Of a stretch of DNA of 64,000 nucleotides, positions 11,721 through 22,700 are shown piece after piece; position 1 is the first letter of the stretch, and each line of letters begins with the position of its first letter. The DNA is from Lasiosphaeris hirsuta (lineage: Eukaryota; Ascomycota; Sordariomycetes; Sordariales; Lasiosphaeriaceae). Location of the stretch: NCBI GenBank assembly GCA_030549175.1, contig JAUKUA010000006.1, positions 868,001 through 932,000 of the forward strand. The letters are read 5' to 3'. The position numbers and the translations under genes were made by a program. A model generated the notes under the pieces. It was not told the DNA's origin and did not search any database. It saw only the letters and a program-made list of their open reading frames with translations.

Positions 11721-12398
11721 TCCTTGTTAGCATTTACCATTTACTTTACCAGCAAGATAGAAGAGTAATGAGAGTGAAGCGGACCATTGTAAACCTGCTC
11801 TGCTCAGAGAACGACTTTTGTAGAGGCATTGCGACTCGGCATTGGTGGGAGCCTCTGTCAGTACGAATTAAGGAGGGATGAGATGTTGATAATACCGAGT
11901 GGCCAACAGAAAGGGGCAATTGGGCTAAAAGGTTGGGGTCGAGCAATCCAAAATCAGGTGCGTGTTTAGGTACGGACCTGGAGACACATTACGCAGTAGG
12001 GGGACGCGAAAGACGCGTCTGGCGACCCCAGAACGCGACTGCCCCACCCCGCGTACCCGACTGGATAGTTGGCCGATCAGATAACAAACCCCGGTCGCAC
12101 GCTACACCTCAACGGCAGCTGGCCCCAGGTGGCCTCCGTCATCGCTAGCACCCGCCACACACACCCTGCTGCCCCTCCAGAATCCATAGCCGACCATGCG
12201 CCTGATCAATTGATTGGACCCTGGACTCTCGCAAACCACAGCTTCGCTCCCTCGCTCGATTACGGCACATTGTCGCTGCGCAACCACTTTAGAGCTCTAG
12301 GTGGCGCTGCAGTCTTCACCAGTGCTGTGAGAGGCGTCAACCACTGCGTTGGTAATTCCTTGGCGCATGTGCAGCATCACAGCCAGGAAGCTCCGACC
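11721..12398. promoter_or_regulatory. Divergent region between DNA2 and TRAPPC11
   Basis: This holds the shared upstream region of both genes and probably the unresolved first coding exon of DNA2 on the minus strand (possible AUGs around 11790-11850). I could not find a splice pair that gives a clean frame into 11720. MBF-type boxes are listed separately. No other gene is seen. Confidence 0.45.
12004..12018. promoter_or_regulatory. MCB/MBF-like boxes upstream of DNA2
   Basis: ACGCGAAA at 12004-12011 overlaps the flank of an exact ACGCGT at 12013-12018, and a further ACGCGA lies at 12033-12038. They lie about 290 bp upstream of the modelled DNA2 exon, in the region shared with TRAPPC11. Assignment to MBF is by motif only. 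Confidence 0.45.
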
Positions 12399-15300
12399 AT
12401 GGACGAGTATCCAGCTGGCAGCTTGGACCAGAGCATCCCCCTCCTGCTCACGCTAGGTGTGTCGGCCAGCTCGGCGCCTCATGGCACCGAGCTGAGCGCT
12501 GCCCTCAAGGAGCAGGCTGTCCTTGTCCGCTCTGACCTCGAACCGCTCGATACCGAAGACGCTCTCGCCCTGCTTCGTTACATCCAGAAGCGCGATGCTT
12601 CGCAGCTCCCCTGCAACGGCCACGACATAGGCAGACGGTACAGGTTCCGCGTCAGGACAGCCGAAAGGGTGCGTAGATGTGGATGCCATGTCTGATTTCG
12701 TGAAGTTTGGGGGTTCACTGTTCTGACCAGCGCATCTCTAGTCATTGCTCCTTCCGCCGCGCCGCGCCCGTCTTCCTGATGGTGTTGAAGCCCCGCCCAC
12801 CCCCGCCGTGCTCCATTCTCCCTTCTCGCCTCTAAGTCCCGTATCGCTCCTGTACCCCGATGGCTTCATCGACACCCAGTGGTTGCAGAAGCACCAGGAC
12901 ATTGTCCCGAGTGTCTTACTCTGCTTCTACACCCTTGTGTCCGACCCAGCGCTTGCCACCCTATGTGACAACCAGATCAAGACGGACGTGAACAACATCA
13001 AAGCCCTTCTCAGCCAATCCGGCTACAAGTCACGATTAGCTGTAGTGCTTCTAAGTGACCGGGGCGCCCACTCCCTCGACAGTGTTCAGGAACGTCTTGA
13101 GACCCTCCGGAAGGTCTGCGGTATAGATCCCAAGGCGCTGTTCTTCGTGCCGCCTAACGAGTCACCGGATGAGTTGGAACGCATAGGTGAGAATATGCTG
13201 ACTACTCTCTACGGCGTGGCCATTGAGTATTACCGCGATCTCGGAAGGCATGCCCGGAAGAAGAGGGGCAGGGGAGTGGCTCCTCACCCCACTGTTCCGC
13301 CCACGTCCGGCACCTCTCAGATACTCTCCTTGGTTGGGTGGAATGTCCGTTACGACTTCAAATCGGCCATATTTGCCGAATACCGGCTCGAAATGGATAT
13401 TGCCCTTCGGTCTTTCGAGCAAGCTTACGAGGGCTTGTTGAGCTCGGAGCTCTTAGAGCTCATCCCTAGCTGGAGTCCAAGGTGGAACGATGCTCGCTTT
13501 CTTGCCGATGTCATTGCTGTGCGTTGCCTTCGGTGTTTGCTATGGAACGCTCAGTACAGTGCAGCCGCCCGTCGTTGGCAGTCCCACCGCGATAGGGTAG
13601 CAGACTTTGTCGAGCGTCGCGGTCGAGGGACAAGCAACTATGGGTGGAAAGCATGGGAAGCACGCTGGGCCACAGTTATGGCCAACCTGATCGAAAGGGC
13701 TCGCCTCCCCGAGTTTTTACCATCCAACTATAAGGTCTACCTCCAGCCCGAGAAGAGCGTGATGGGGGAGCGCCTACAACCGTGGGAGTATCTCCACCAT
13801 ACGGGCTACTGGTATCGCATAGCCGCGAAGCACCTAAGTGGCCGCAGAGCTTTTGCGCATTCCATACCAGAAGACGACAGGAGACCCCCAAGCTCCTCAC
13901 CCGCCTCTCGAGTTGCCAGTAAGGCATTCACATATGATACCTATATGTGCCCTGGCCCGCACGAAGAATACCCCCTCGACAGCGAAGGCGTAGTAGATCA
14001 TAGTCATATGATAGTTGAAAGTCTAATGCGAGCTCGTGCTGAATTCCTAAAGAGGCATCAAGTACGGCTTGCTGCCGAGCTATCTCTGGAGTGCGCCGAG
14101 GAGCTTGCCGTCAGCAAGGATTGGCAGAGTATCGTGGAGCTTCTCCGGCCTCTGTGGAAGGATATGACATTTAGAACCGAGGGTTGGTTAACGGTAGCCG
14201 AGGATTTAAGTTGGATGCTCAGAGCGGCGGCTGCGAGGACTAGCAAGGCTGAATTGGTGATCGCCATGGACTGGGAACTGCTAAATCGAAGTATGCGCCA
14301 GTCTCCCTTTCACTGTAGTCTCTTTGTCGGTCTGTACTAACTGTTTGGTAGGCTTCACGAGACGTAACAACTGGCATTACGATATCAGCAGGGCTTTAGA
14401 CAGCATATCTCTGGATTCTAAGCCTCAAGTTCATATTGAGGACGGCCAGACGCTCTCCTTCGTCTCTGCCTCCTTTCTCTTCAGGAACGATGAGGGGAAA
14501 GCTGGCCAGAGCACCAACGGCCAGCTGGCCATTACATCGAATGCTCACCCGGGCTCCGCCCCTATTACCCTCAGCAACATACAGGTCGACTTCACCGGCA
14601 GCCTCAGCCATATCATTCTGCGGCACGAAGAGAAGGTTGATGCAAAAACCCAACAAAAACGTGGCAATGTCGTACTGTCCCGCGTCTCCCTAAGAACTGT
14701 TGTTGGAGAAGAAAATGGAAACCAGCCATCCGGCCTGGAGGAGGATCTCAGCAAGAGCGTCACTCTGCAAGGGGCTGCCAATTTGACACTCGCTCCCGGC
14801 CAAACTATTGTTTTTGATGTTCAGGTTCCCCTACGGGAACCCGGCGAGACACGTGCGGTCTCGCTTACACTGAATTATCAATCAGAGACCTTTGGCTTGG
14901 AGCAATATCTGTCCTTCCAGCGAACAGATAGCGCCAAACTATGGTATTTGTCTGCTGCTTCCACGACACGCATATCTCGAGATAACCCTCTTTCCATCCA
15001 TGTCTTACCAAGACCCCCACAAATGGAGATAGTAGGGTTGACATGGAGTGAACAGTACTATACTGATGAACCGATTGCTCTCGAGTTCGAGATAATCAAT
15101 GAAGAGGAGGTTGACGCCCCTGCTAAGCTGGATGTTACCCTGCTCGGTGAAGATGCTCCGGTGTTCACCACTGAGGTGCCGAGCCAAGAAAATGAGGCAT
15201 CGTCCAGCGTCGCTGGAAGTGATGAAAGTAAGGTTTCGGGGGTGTCTCTTGGCTCTATTGAGAGCTCCAAGTCACTTTCTATCTACGTCCGCGTACCCGC

Positions 15301-16405
15301 CATCAAACGGTCAAGTCGATTCGATTTGACCCTCAAAGTTGTGTATTATCTATCCACTGATCCCGGGACACCCATTACGCAAACATCCATCTTCCAGCTC
15401 AATGTTGTCAACCCATTTGAGGCAAACTACGACCTCCTCCCGCGTATTCACCCTGACCCCTGGCCAAGCCTTTTCGATCCCGAAGGCGTCCGCGACCTAA
15501 CCGGCGCCGACGATACAACGAATCTCATCCCCAGAGGCCTCTCACAAACTTGGTGTCTCGTCACACGCTACGCCTCCTTCGCCTCTGAAGACCTTTGCGT
15601 TACCGACGTCGACATCCGCGCGCAGACATCCCAGACCGTTACCTGCACCTCCACCCGGAAAGTCCCCGCCCTCGACAAGGCCGAAGGCGGCGGGCACATC
15701 GTCAAGCCAAAGACAATCGAGGACGCCGCCTTCGACATCGTCGCGCAAAAGAGCACCCTCGACGACCGCAGTCCCGCCACGCTCGACGTCTCTTTCGTCA
15801 TCAAGTGGACCCGCCTCAACCACTCGTCTCCGTCCGCCCTGCCAAACATCACCACCCTCCCCGTCCCGCGCTTCACCCTCTTCGGCATCGAGCCCCGCGT
15901 CCTAGCCTCCGTGTCTCACCTCCGGCTCAAGGAAGCCGAATCCGCAGGCGGCAGCAAAAGTCTCGGACGCCGCAACCGCCTCCTCGTCGTCCTGCGTGTC
16001 GTCATTGAGAATGCGTCAAACCACTTCCTGACGTTCGGCCTCACAATGGAACCGAGCGACGAGTTCGCCTTCTCCGGCCCTAAGCAGACGACGGTGCACC
16101 TGCTGCCCGTTTCACGGCGCGCCGTCACGTACAGGCTGCTGCCGCTACGCGAGACCGGCGATGATGGCCCAAACAAAAGCGTCGGGAGCTGGATCCGGCC
16201 TGGCTTAGTCGTCCGGGACAAGTATTTCCAAAAGGTGTTACGGGTGATTCCGACCGAGGGTATGAAGTTGGATAAGGAGGGGGGTGTGCTGGTTTGGGTC
16301 CCCCCTGAGGAAGAGGAGGTGGAAGAAGATTCCCAGGAGGAAGAGACTGAGGAAGAGGAGGAGGAGAGTGACGATGATGACGATGAAGATGACGACGATG
16401 AATGA
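12399..16405 (+). CDS. TRAPPC11: Trafficking protein particle complex subunit 11 (TRAPPC11, foie gras family)
   Basis: This TRAPP tethering-complex subunit acts in ER-to-Golgi and Golgi traffic. Exons are 12399-12668, 12742-14290 and 14352-16405. The introns are GTGCGT...CTCTAG and GTATGC...TACTAAC...GGTAG, and both joins keep the frame (AER|SLLLPP and LLNR-S-FTRRNNWHYD). Product 1,290 aa. The N-terminal part contains FIDTQWLQKH and a Rossmann-like segment (RLAVVLLSDRG). The foie-gras helical repeat region starts near residue 330 (WSPRWNDARFLADVIAVRCL), and beta-sandwich gryzun-type sequence fills the C-terminal half. The protein ends in an unusually long Glu/Asp tail of about 35 residues. 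It diverges from DNA2 and converges on AIM21. Confidence 0.9.
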
Positions 16406-17017
16406 GTGAGGCAGGGATGTGGAGGCAACGTGGTAGGAAATACATCGGAGTTGATGTGGAAAGTCAGCTATGTACCTAGTATATGACACGGCGGCGTCGG
16501 CGGCATACCAGTTGAATTACCACTTGTGAGCAAGTAGACAGACCGCCTAGGTTTCGGCGATCAAGAGAGAGAGTAATGCGTTTCGATAATGATACTAATC
16601 ATACGTGGTTCATTGATTGTATTCTTCGCGAATATCTGCAGATCTGCTATTCTCATTTAAGGATCGACGGATCGGTTGAACGAGCGAGTGATTGCTGTCC
16701 CCTCAGAGCTCATGTTAATCACCTGCCCAACATCTTGGAGTCAAGGGAGAGGGAACATGCGAAGGAATGATCGGTCTAACTTTGAACGGAAAAGAGAGAT
16801 AGACGCCGAATACCAAAAAGGGCATGAATGCAGCGTTCGACCGGGCTCGATGAGGAGCAAGCTACCTCACAGCCGGAGGTCACCCAGTGACAACCCTAAG
16901 TAACGTAAATATAGCACACCACGCGACACGCATCCGCCACGAACGCGAGTAGTCGGTTCCAAAGACCAACCAGAAAAGAACAACGAAGATGCCCGCAACT
17001 TTTCAAGACCCAGATCA
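16406..17017. other. Convergent intergenic region, nothing seen
   Basis: These 612 bp lie between the TRAPPC11 and AIM21 stop codons. Only short overlapping open frames are present. No RNA gene or repeat is recognised. Confidence 0.5.
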
Positions 17018-19792
17018 TCATTCATTCGCATATTTCGGCTCCACCGCAAGGCGTCTCCCGCCTGGGTTGACAACCGTCACGCCCGCAGCGTTGGTGTCAA
17101 GCGACTTGGGTTCCTCTTCAGCAGTCTCTTCCGCCTCTTTCTCCTTGTCCGCTTCGTTTTCCTCGGGCGTGGCAGCCTCATCCGTCTTCTCGTCCTCTTC
17201 TACAGCGGCAGTATTATTTACGACATCCTCTTCTGCCTCCTCGCTAAGCTTGGCCTCTGTCTCGGCCTCAGCAGGCTTGTCTCCCACGATCACCACACCC
17301 TCATCAGGATCAACCTCAAAAAAGGTGATGGCTTGCGAGAGCACAAGACTCGGCTGTGCGACCATAGTCTTTTCCGGGGCGGCAGCAACTGGAGCGGGGC
17401 TAGCGCTCTTAGCCGGTGCTCTCCTCTGGGGACCCCTTGCGCGGCCCTTGCGAGCATCGACAAGAGGAGCCTTCTCCTTCTCCTCAGCCAGGGCGTCTTC
17501 TGCGGCGGGCTCCTCCTTCTTAGGAACCTGCGGGCCTAGGCGCAGGCGCTGGTTGAGGTCATTCATGAAGCCAGCCTGCAGCGCGGCAATCTTGCCTCCC
17601 ACAGGCCGGGCGGGGACCGCCGGTTTGGGACGCGGGGCTGCTGCGGCATCTGCGGGTGTCAGACCGCCTAATGTGGGGCTCGCCTTGGCGGGGCGCGCAG
17701 GGAGTTGGGGCTTCGGCCGCTCTGGAATGGCGGGGCGATTATCATCACCGGATGACTGTCTGGGCTTTGGCCGTTCAGGAATGCCGGGCTTTTCTGCTGT
17801 GTCAGACTTTTCCCGGTGTCGCAAAGGGATTTCTGGGCTTGACACCACCGGTGAGGATTCTTCATCCTGCTGAGGAGTCGACACCGTCGTTTCCAGCTGC
17901 AAGCTGTCGGGCACATCCTCCCATACATCACGGCTCGGAAACCTCGGCGCCAGTGATGGGCGTGTGGCAGCTTTGGCGCTCTTGGCAGTTTCGCTTGCAA
18001 GGTGAGATTGATGTTGTACCCAGATCGGCTTCTCCTTTTTGCGCCCAGGTAAGAACGCCTCTTGTCCATGTTCCCTAACCTCTCTCTCCGCCAGTTCCTC
18101 CTGATGGCGGGCAAAGGCATGCGCAGGAGTTTCGCCGTCGCGGGGCGGCGGCACGACACCGGTAATCGACTTTGTCCCCTCTTCTAATGGCTCGGGCGTG
18201 CTCACCTCCGCAGTGTAGTGCACACTGCTGGGGGCATCCTCCCAAACATCAGCGCTGGGAAAGCGACGCTTTTTCTCGTTCTTGGTCTTCTCAGTTGCAG
18301 TCGGCTTCGCGACAGGCTCCTTGGCTTTCTCCTTATTATCATCTTCGTCAAATAGGGGCTCGTATTCCTCAACGTCCTCTAGAGGGGTGGATCGCATCTC
18401 ATAGGAAGGCTCTTTGTACAAGCTTGCGGGCCTGCTGGTTGGGCGGCTGGTGGATTCCTCGATCTCGAAGGCGCTCCCGCGGCGTTCCGGAGCAAGTTCA
18501 ACGGCTGGCTGATGGTCATAGGATGATGGATGCTTTGCAAGTTCGTCCTCGGCTAGAATAGGAGCTCGGTAGGGCCGCTCCTCGTCATCCTCAGAACCAG
18601 GCGACTCCCCGTCACTGAACATGACGGACTTCCGGCGGCCGGGCTCCTCGACGTGGATCACACCGTTGGCATCCCTGTCAGAATCAGAGATGACAAAGGT
18701 CGGCTGGGCGGACGACTTGATCTCGGCAGAAGAGGGACGGGGGGAAGTAACACGAGAGGCGGTCTGCTCCAAAGCTTGCCAAGCAACCTGGTCGCTAGGC
18801 GTACCGGCATAATTCTTGACGGCTGAGAGGCCCATGTCAGTTGAAGTCGCCGAAGCGAAACCCCCGAACTTACCAAGACCAGAGCCGCGGCTAGCTGTGT
18901 CCCTCACGATTTTGTTCAAGTCATCACCGCTCATGGAAAAGTCATTGGGGCGGTCGTGATGATGCGAGGTAATCTCCTTCTTCAGAAGATCCGGGCGCTT
19001 CTCGTAATAAGCCTTGTCGAGTTTGTCCAAGGGTCCCACACCATGGCCATGGAGGCCATAGCTTCCGGGAGGGATTCCGCGGGCCGAGCCCTTGCGGGCG
19101 TGGTGTTTGCTTTTCGGGCCATCGCCGTTGGTGGAGGACGGGGCGGGGGATGGGGCCTGGACATCGCCGGCATTCGGGTACATGGGAACCTGTTGGCCAA
19201 TCTCAGGGATACCGTGCTCGTCGTCGACATGGCTCTCGGTGTTCGACAGCTGGCTGGTGGTACTGGCCTTCTTCTTCAGACTACGGTTAGACGGAAGCAC
19301 TGTAGTGGACTCATCGTTGCTACTTGGCCTGCCAATGCCAAATGAAGCAGCTCTGTCGCTGTCAGTGCGGGTAACGGTCATGACGCGCTGCTTCGCGCTA
19401 ACGGCAGGGAGCGATGGTTTTGGGGCATGGAGCTTCACATCGTCACCGACTGTGCGCGTGTGTTCAGGGCTGTTGGTTTGCTCGCGAGACAAACTTAGGT
19501 CCTCAGCCAATGAGGCGTACTCCATGCCCTCTTGGCCGACGACCGAGGGTAGTTCGACGGATTTTGAGCGATCGACATCGCCGTAGTAGCCATTGCCATT
19601 GACGCGCTTCTTCGACGAGAGGGGGTTCTCGTTTAGAGGAGAAGGCGCAAAGCGGTCGGCGCCGGGGCTCATGGAGCGCTCGATGCGGCGGTTGATGGGA
19701 CGTGGGGGAATCATTGGCATGGATGCTTTCTCTGTATGCCTGGAAGGTCTTGGGGGGACTGAGGGGGGTTGTTGTGTCGCGGTGGCAGACAT
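17018..19792 (-). CDS. AIM21: Altered inheritance of mitochondria protein 21 (Aim21 family)
   Basis: In yeast Aim21 is an actin-patch protein that, with Tda2, limits barbed-end assembly at endocytic sites. The gene is a single exon of 924 aa. The ATG at 19792 (MSATATQQPPSVPPRPSRH) is preferred over an upstream in-frame TTG. The N-terminus holds the family's proline-rich PPRPSRH/IPPRPINRR elements, RFAPSPLNE, and the signature VGQEGMEYA near residue 90. The rest is mostly disordered and rich in Pro, Ser, Glu and Lys. It has repeated FPSxDVWEDxPxS modules (around residues 515-530 and 625-640), repeated PERPKP proline motifs that could bind SH3 domains, and a conserved-looking PARPVGGKIAALQAGFMNDLNQRLRLGP segment near the C-terminal third. 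The family call rests on these motifs. Confidence 0.85.
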   Translation of the reverse strand: MSATATQQPPSVPPRPSRHTEKASMPMIPPRPINRRIERSMSPGADRFAPSPLNENPLSSKKRVNGNGYYGDVDRSKSVELPSVVGQEGMEYASLAEDLSLSREQTNSPEHTRTVGDDVKLHAPKPSLPAVSAKQRVMTVTRTDSDRAASFGIGRPSSNDESTTVLPSNRSLKKKASTTSQLSNTESHVDDEHGIPEIGQQVPMYPNAGDVQAPSPAPSSTNGDGPKSKHHARKGSARGIPPGSYGLHGHGVGPLDKLDKAYYEKRPDLLKKEITSHHHDRPNDFSMSGDDLNKIVRDTASRGSGLGKFGGFASATSTDMGLSAVKNYAGTPSDQVAWQALEQTASRVTSPRPSSAEIKSSAQPTFVISDSDRDANGVIHVEEPGRRKSVMFSDGESPGSEDDEERPYRAPILAEDELAKHPSSYDHQPAVELAPERRGSAFEIEESTSRPTSRPASLYKEPSYEMRSTPLEDVEEYEPLFDEDDNKEKAKEPVAKPTATEKTKNEKKRRFPSADVWEDAPSSVHYTAEVSTPEPLEEGTKSITGVVPPPRDGETPAHAFARHQEELAEREVREHGQEAFLPGRKKEKPIWVQHQSHLASETAKSAKAATRPSLAPRFPSRDVWEDVPDSLQLETTVSTPQQDEESSPVVSSPEIPLRHREKSDTAEKPGIPERPKPRQSSGDDNRPAIPERPKPQLPARPAKASPTLGGLTPADAAAAPRPKPAVPARPVGGKIAALQAGFMNDLNQRLRLGPQVPKKEEPAAEDALAEEKEKAPLVDARKGRARGPQRRAPAKSASPAPVAAAPEKTMVAQPSLVLSQAITFFEVDPDEGVVIVGDKPAEAETEAKLSEEAEEDVVNNTAAVEEDEKTDEAATPEENEADKEKEAEETAEEEPKSLDTNAAGVTVVNPGGRRLAVEPKYANE

Positions 19793-22700
19793 GGCGGGCA
19801 AGCTGTGAAAGGTCGAGGAAGGCGGACCGGTCGAATATAACAGAGAGGAAGGTTGCTCTCGAGCGATAGCGGAGCAACGAACAAGTGTTTTGGAAAAAGG
19901 AGGGCCAGCCGGGTGTTCGCGGGAAGGGGCTATCGTGTAAGCTAGTCGTAGGCTGGTGTAATCTGGTGCAATCTAGCTTTTGAACCGTCTGAAAGAAAGC
20001 AACTTAGGTCAGCCCCATGCACAACAGTCGGTGAGCAAAGATGGAAAGAAAAAAAAAAGCCCAAATCGCCATGCAAGATAAGCGTGTCGAATGATGGGAA
20101 GTGTAGACAATTGCAAAAAGCTGCTGCAGCAAACCCCAGACTATCGCTGCGGGTGCGGCGGGGTGGTACCACGACTGCTGCTCCGCTGGCTCCTGCGTCC
20201 CTGCTCCTGGACCTCCCGAGCGGTTGAAGGTAGTTGAAGCTCCCGCGCGGCCCAGCAGCACTCGCTTGCGCGCGTGCAGCCCGTGTCAACGAGTTAATCA
20301 GGGACATGGGCACGGCAGCCTCGAGCCAGCGGATAACGAGTCATTACCAAACCCCAAACCTGCTCTCAAGGCGGCACAAGCGATTGGCAACCGATAAGAA
20401 CCACCAGACAGCTACCTGATAGCAGTGATACCGCCGATAGAGACAGAGGGGGGAGAGAAGAAAACATTGACAGCTATCCGTAATGTGATTACATGACTGC
20501 AACCTGGCTGGAACCGGGAACATGGGGACAACTTCTCTCCGTCATGGGAAAGGGAAAGTGCAACATCAGGCTCGGTTCACCCTCTGACTTGTTCGCAGCC
20601 CTCCCAGCTATGCAGCCAGGAAACAACCGGGAATGAGCGAGGAGAGCTGGCAGGGTATGACTCGCCATCAACTCCAGAGGCCGCCATCACGGCACTTCTT
20701 CAAATGTGAAGTTGGTGTGTTGGTGGTTGTCTGGGCTTGAAAGAAAGAAAAAAGAAAAAATCAGAGGGGAAGACGATGGTGGGCAAGGGCTGCTGAATGA
20801 TGCAAGCTGGCCGGCGGCACTCAGCGCTGCGAATCAAGCAACGGAACGTACCTGCAAATCTGTTTGGTTGTTCGACCGGGTGGGTTCAACGGTTGGGAAG
20901 TTGAAGGGCAGACTGTGAATAACGTCGAACTCTGAACGCTGGAAACAGGGCGCGGGCCTCAAAAAGATAAAGAGAATTAGGATGGAGATCTTGGACGTCA
21001 ATTCGTCTCAAGACATTGGAATGCGATTGAAATTGGCACAACGCAGTATCAAAGCTGATGATGAAACTGGCAGTGATCGAGCTTGGGCGGCGTGCGGCCA
21101 CTTATATCGGCTGCGTGGTGCCTTGTTCGTCATCCGCAGCCACGCCTTATCCATTTTTCCTATCGACACGGTACAAGGTACTGGCCCACCTCAGAATTCA
21201 TCATCGTATCGACAATCGTCTGCTCCTGGTGCTGCGATCCACCAAACAGGGATCTCGTGGCCCATGCCGGGCTTCATCAGGCTAGAATGCCCGCCAGCAA
21301 GTGATCCAGTGACTCGTCTAGAAGGAGAGCGTGGAAGCTCAGCGGGCAAAGCAACAGGCAATGGTACGTCGCGGTCAAGTACTTGCTGGTACTCGAGCCA
21401 AGTACCTCGACGTCCATGCCATCTCCCATGTACTGTTTGCGTTCAGGTACAGGCTACGCAGTACCTGGACACCTCCCTGGACACCTGGACTGCCTGCCCG
21501 CACCGTCTTTGACCTAGGCTGCTCTCTTTTGACCGCAGGCATTCCGCGTTGTCAGCCGCCGCCCAATTGTCGCATTTTGGGTGCTGGAGGCGGGCTGTGC
21601 AGGAGAAAATTTCAGCACTTGGCCGATGAAACTTTCCCTGATCAACCCACCGACGGGGGAAGTTTGATCCCCGTCTAGACTGCTACCCACGGTGCACCCT
21701 AACTGTTGTTCTGAGGGTTTCCGGAGCAGCTGGGAAACAAAGGGCTCTGTGTGTCTCTTGTAGCACCAATCTGGCACATTTGATACTATACCAAAGTAGC
21801 GCGCTGCAAGAGGTGAGTACACAATTTGGGTACCTCTGGGACTCTTGTGAGGTTGTTCCTGGGCTGAGGCCTGTCATGCTACCCCACCATTGCCCCACCC
21901 CGCAGACGCAGCTCGCCTGGCCAAGATGGCTGACAGACACCGCAGACACCACAGACACCGACAAACGCCGCCGGGTTCCCTTCTCTACTAGTAGTTTCCC
22001 AGGAGGTTCAAGTGACACCGAGGCTTTTCGGCGCTTGTTTGAAGCCTCGAAGACATATGTGGCTCTGCGACATGGTTGGCCCGAGGGGGCTTCCCAAGGA
22101 ATCCACACAGAGACGGAGGCAGCCAGCGACACAGAGAGAGACACATCACTCTTCCACCATAGCTACCCTTCGGTCGATATTAACTTTGTGAGCAGAATAA
22201 TAAAGGGATGCGCCGGGGAGCAGAGCCGTTGCTGCGATGACGGGTCATCTTTCCTGGCCAGTGCGCTTCAGGATGAGAGATGGCGGGGCATCCGATCCTA
22301 TCGACTGACATTGACTCACGGTGGGGTTGGCTTGAGCACTGCCTTGGCTGGGTCGACTGGTCTGTGTCATTTTGCAAATGCACTCCGCCAATTGGTCCAT
22401 TTCTTGGTCAGACATTTTCTCTGCATGCAATTCATCTCGCCATTTCACAGGCCACCCCGCCAATCGCGGCGAACCCCACATAGCGCCTAATTGCCTGGTG
22501 GTGACCGCCTTCTCTGTGCCCTCGGGGGGCCGCTGTGTTCGCTGTGTTGCAGGTTGCATGCGCTTGTTGCGCTTGCCAGTCACCATTCAGCATGGCGATA
22601 GGTAGAACTACCATTGGGAAACTGTGAAAATTTTTGAGCATCCGCACGATCCCCCTTGGATCTACTGTGGAGGGGTACCTCATCCTAGACTTCTTTCTGG

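Noticed and set aside
21780..22490. 236-codon plus-strand open frame in the gene-poor interval
   Set aside because: It overlaps an equally long minus frame, has no family motif, and its composition looks like translated intergenic sequence.
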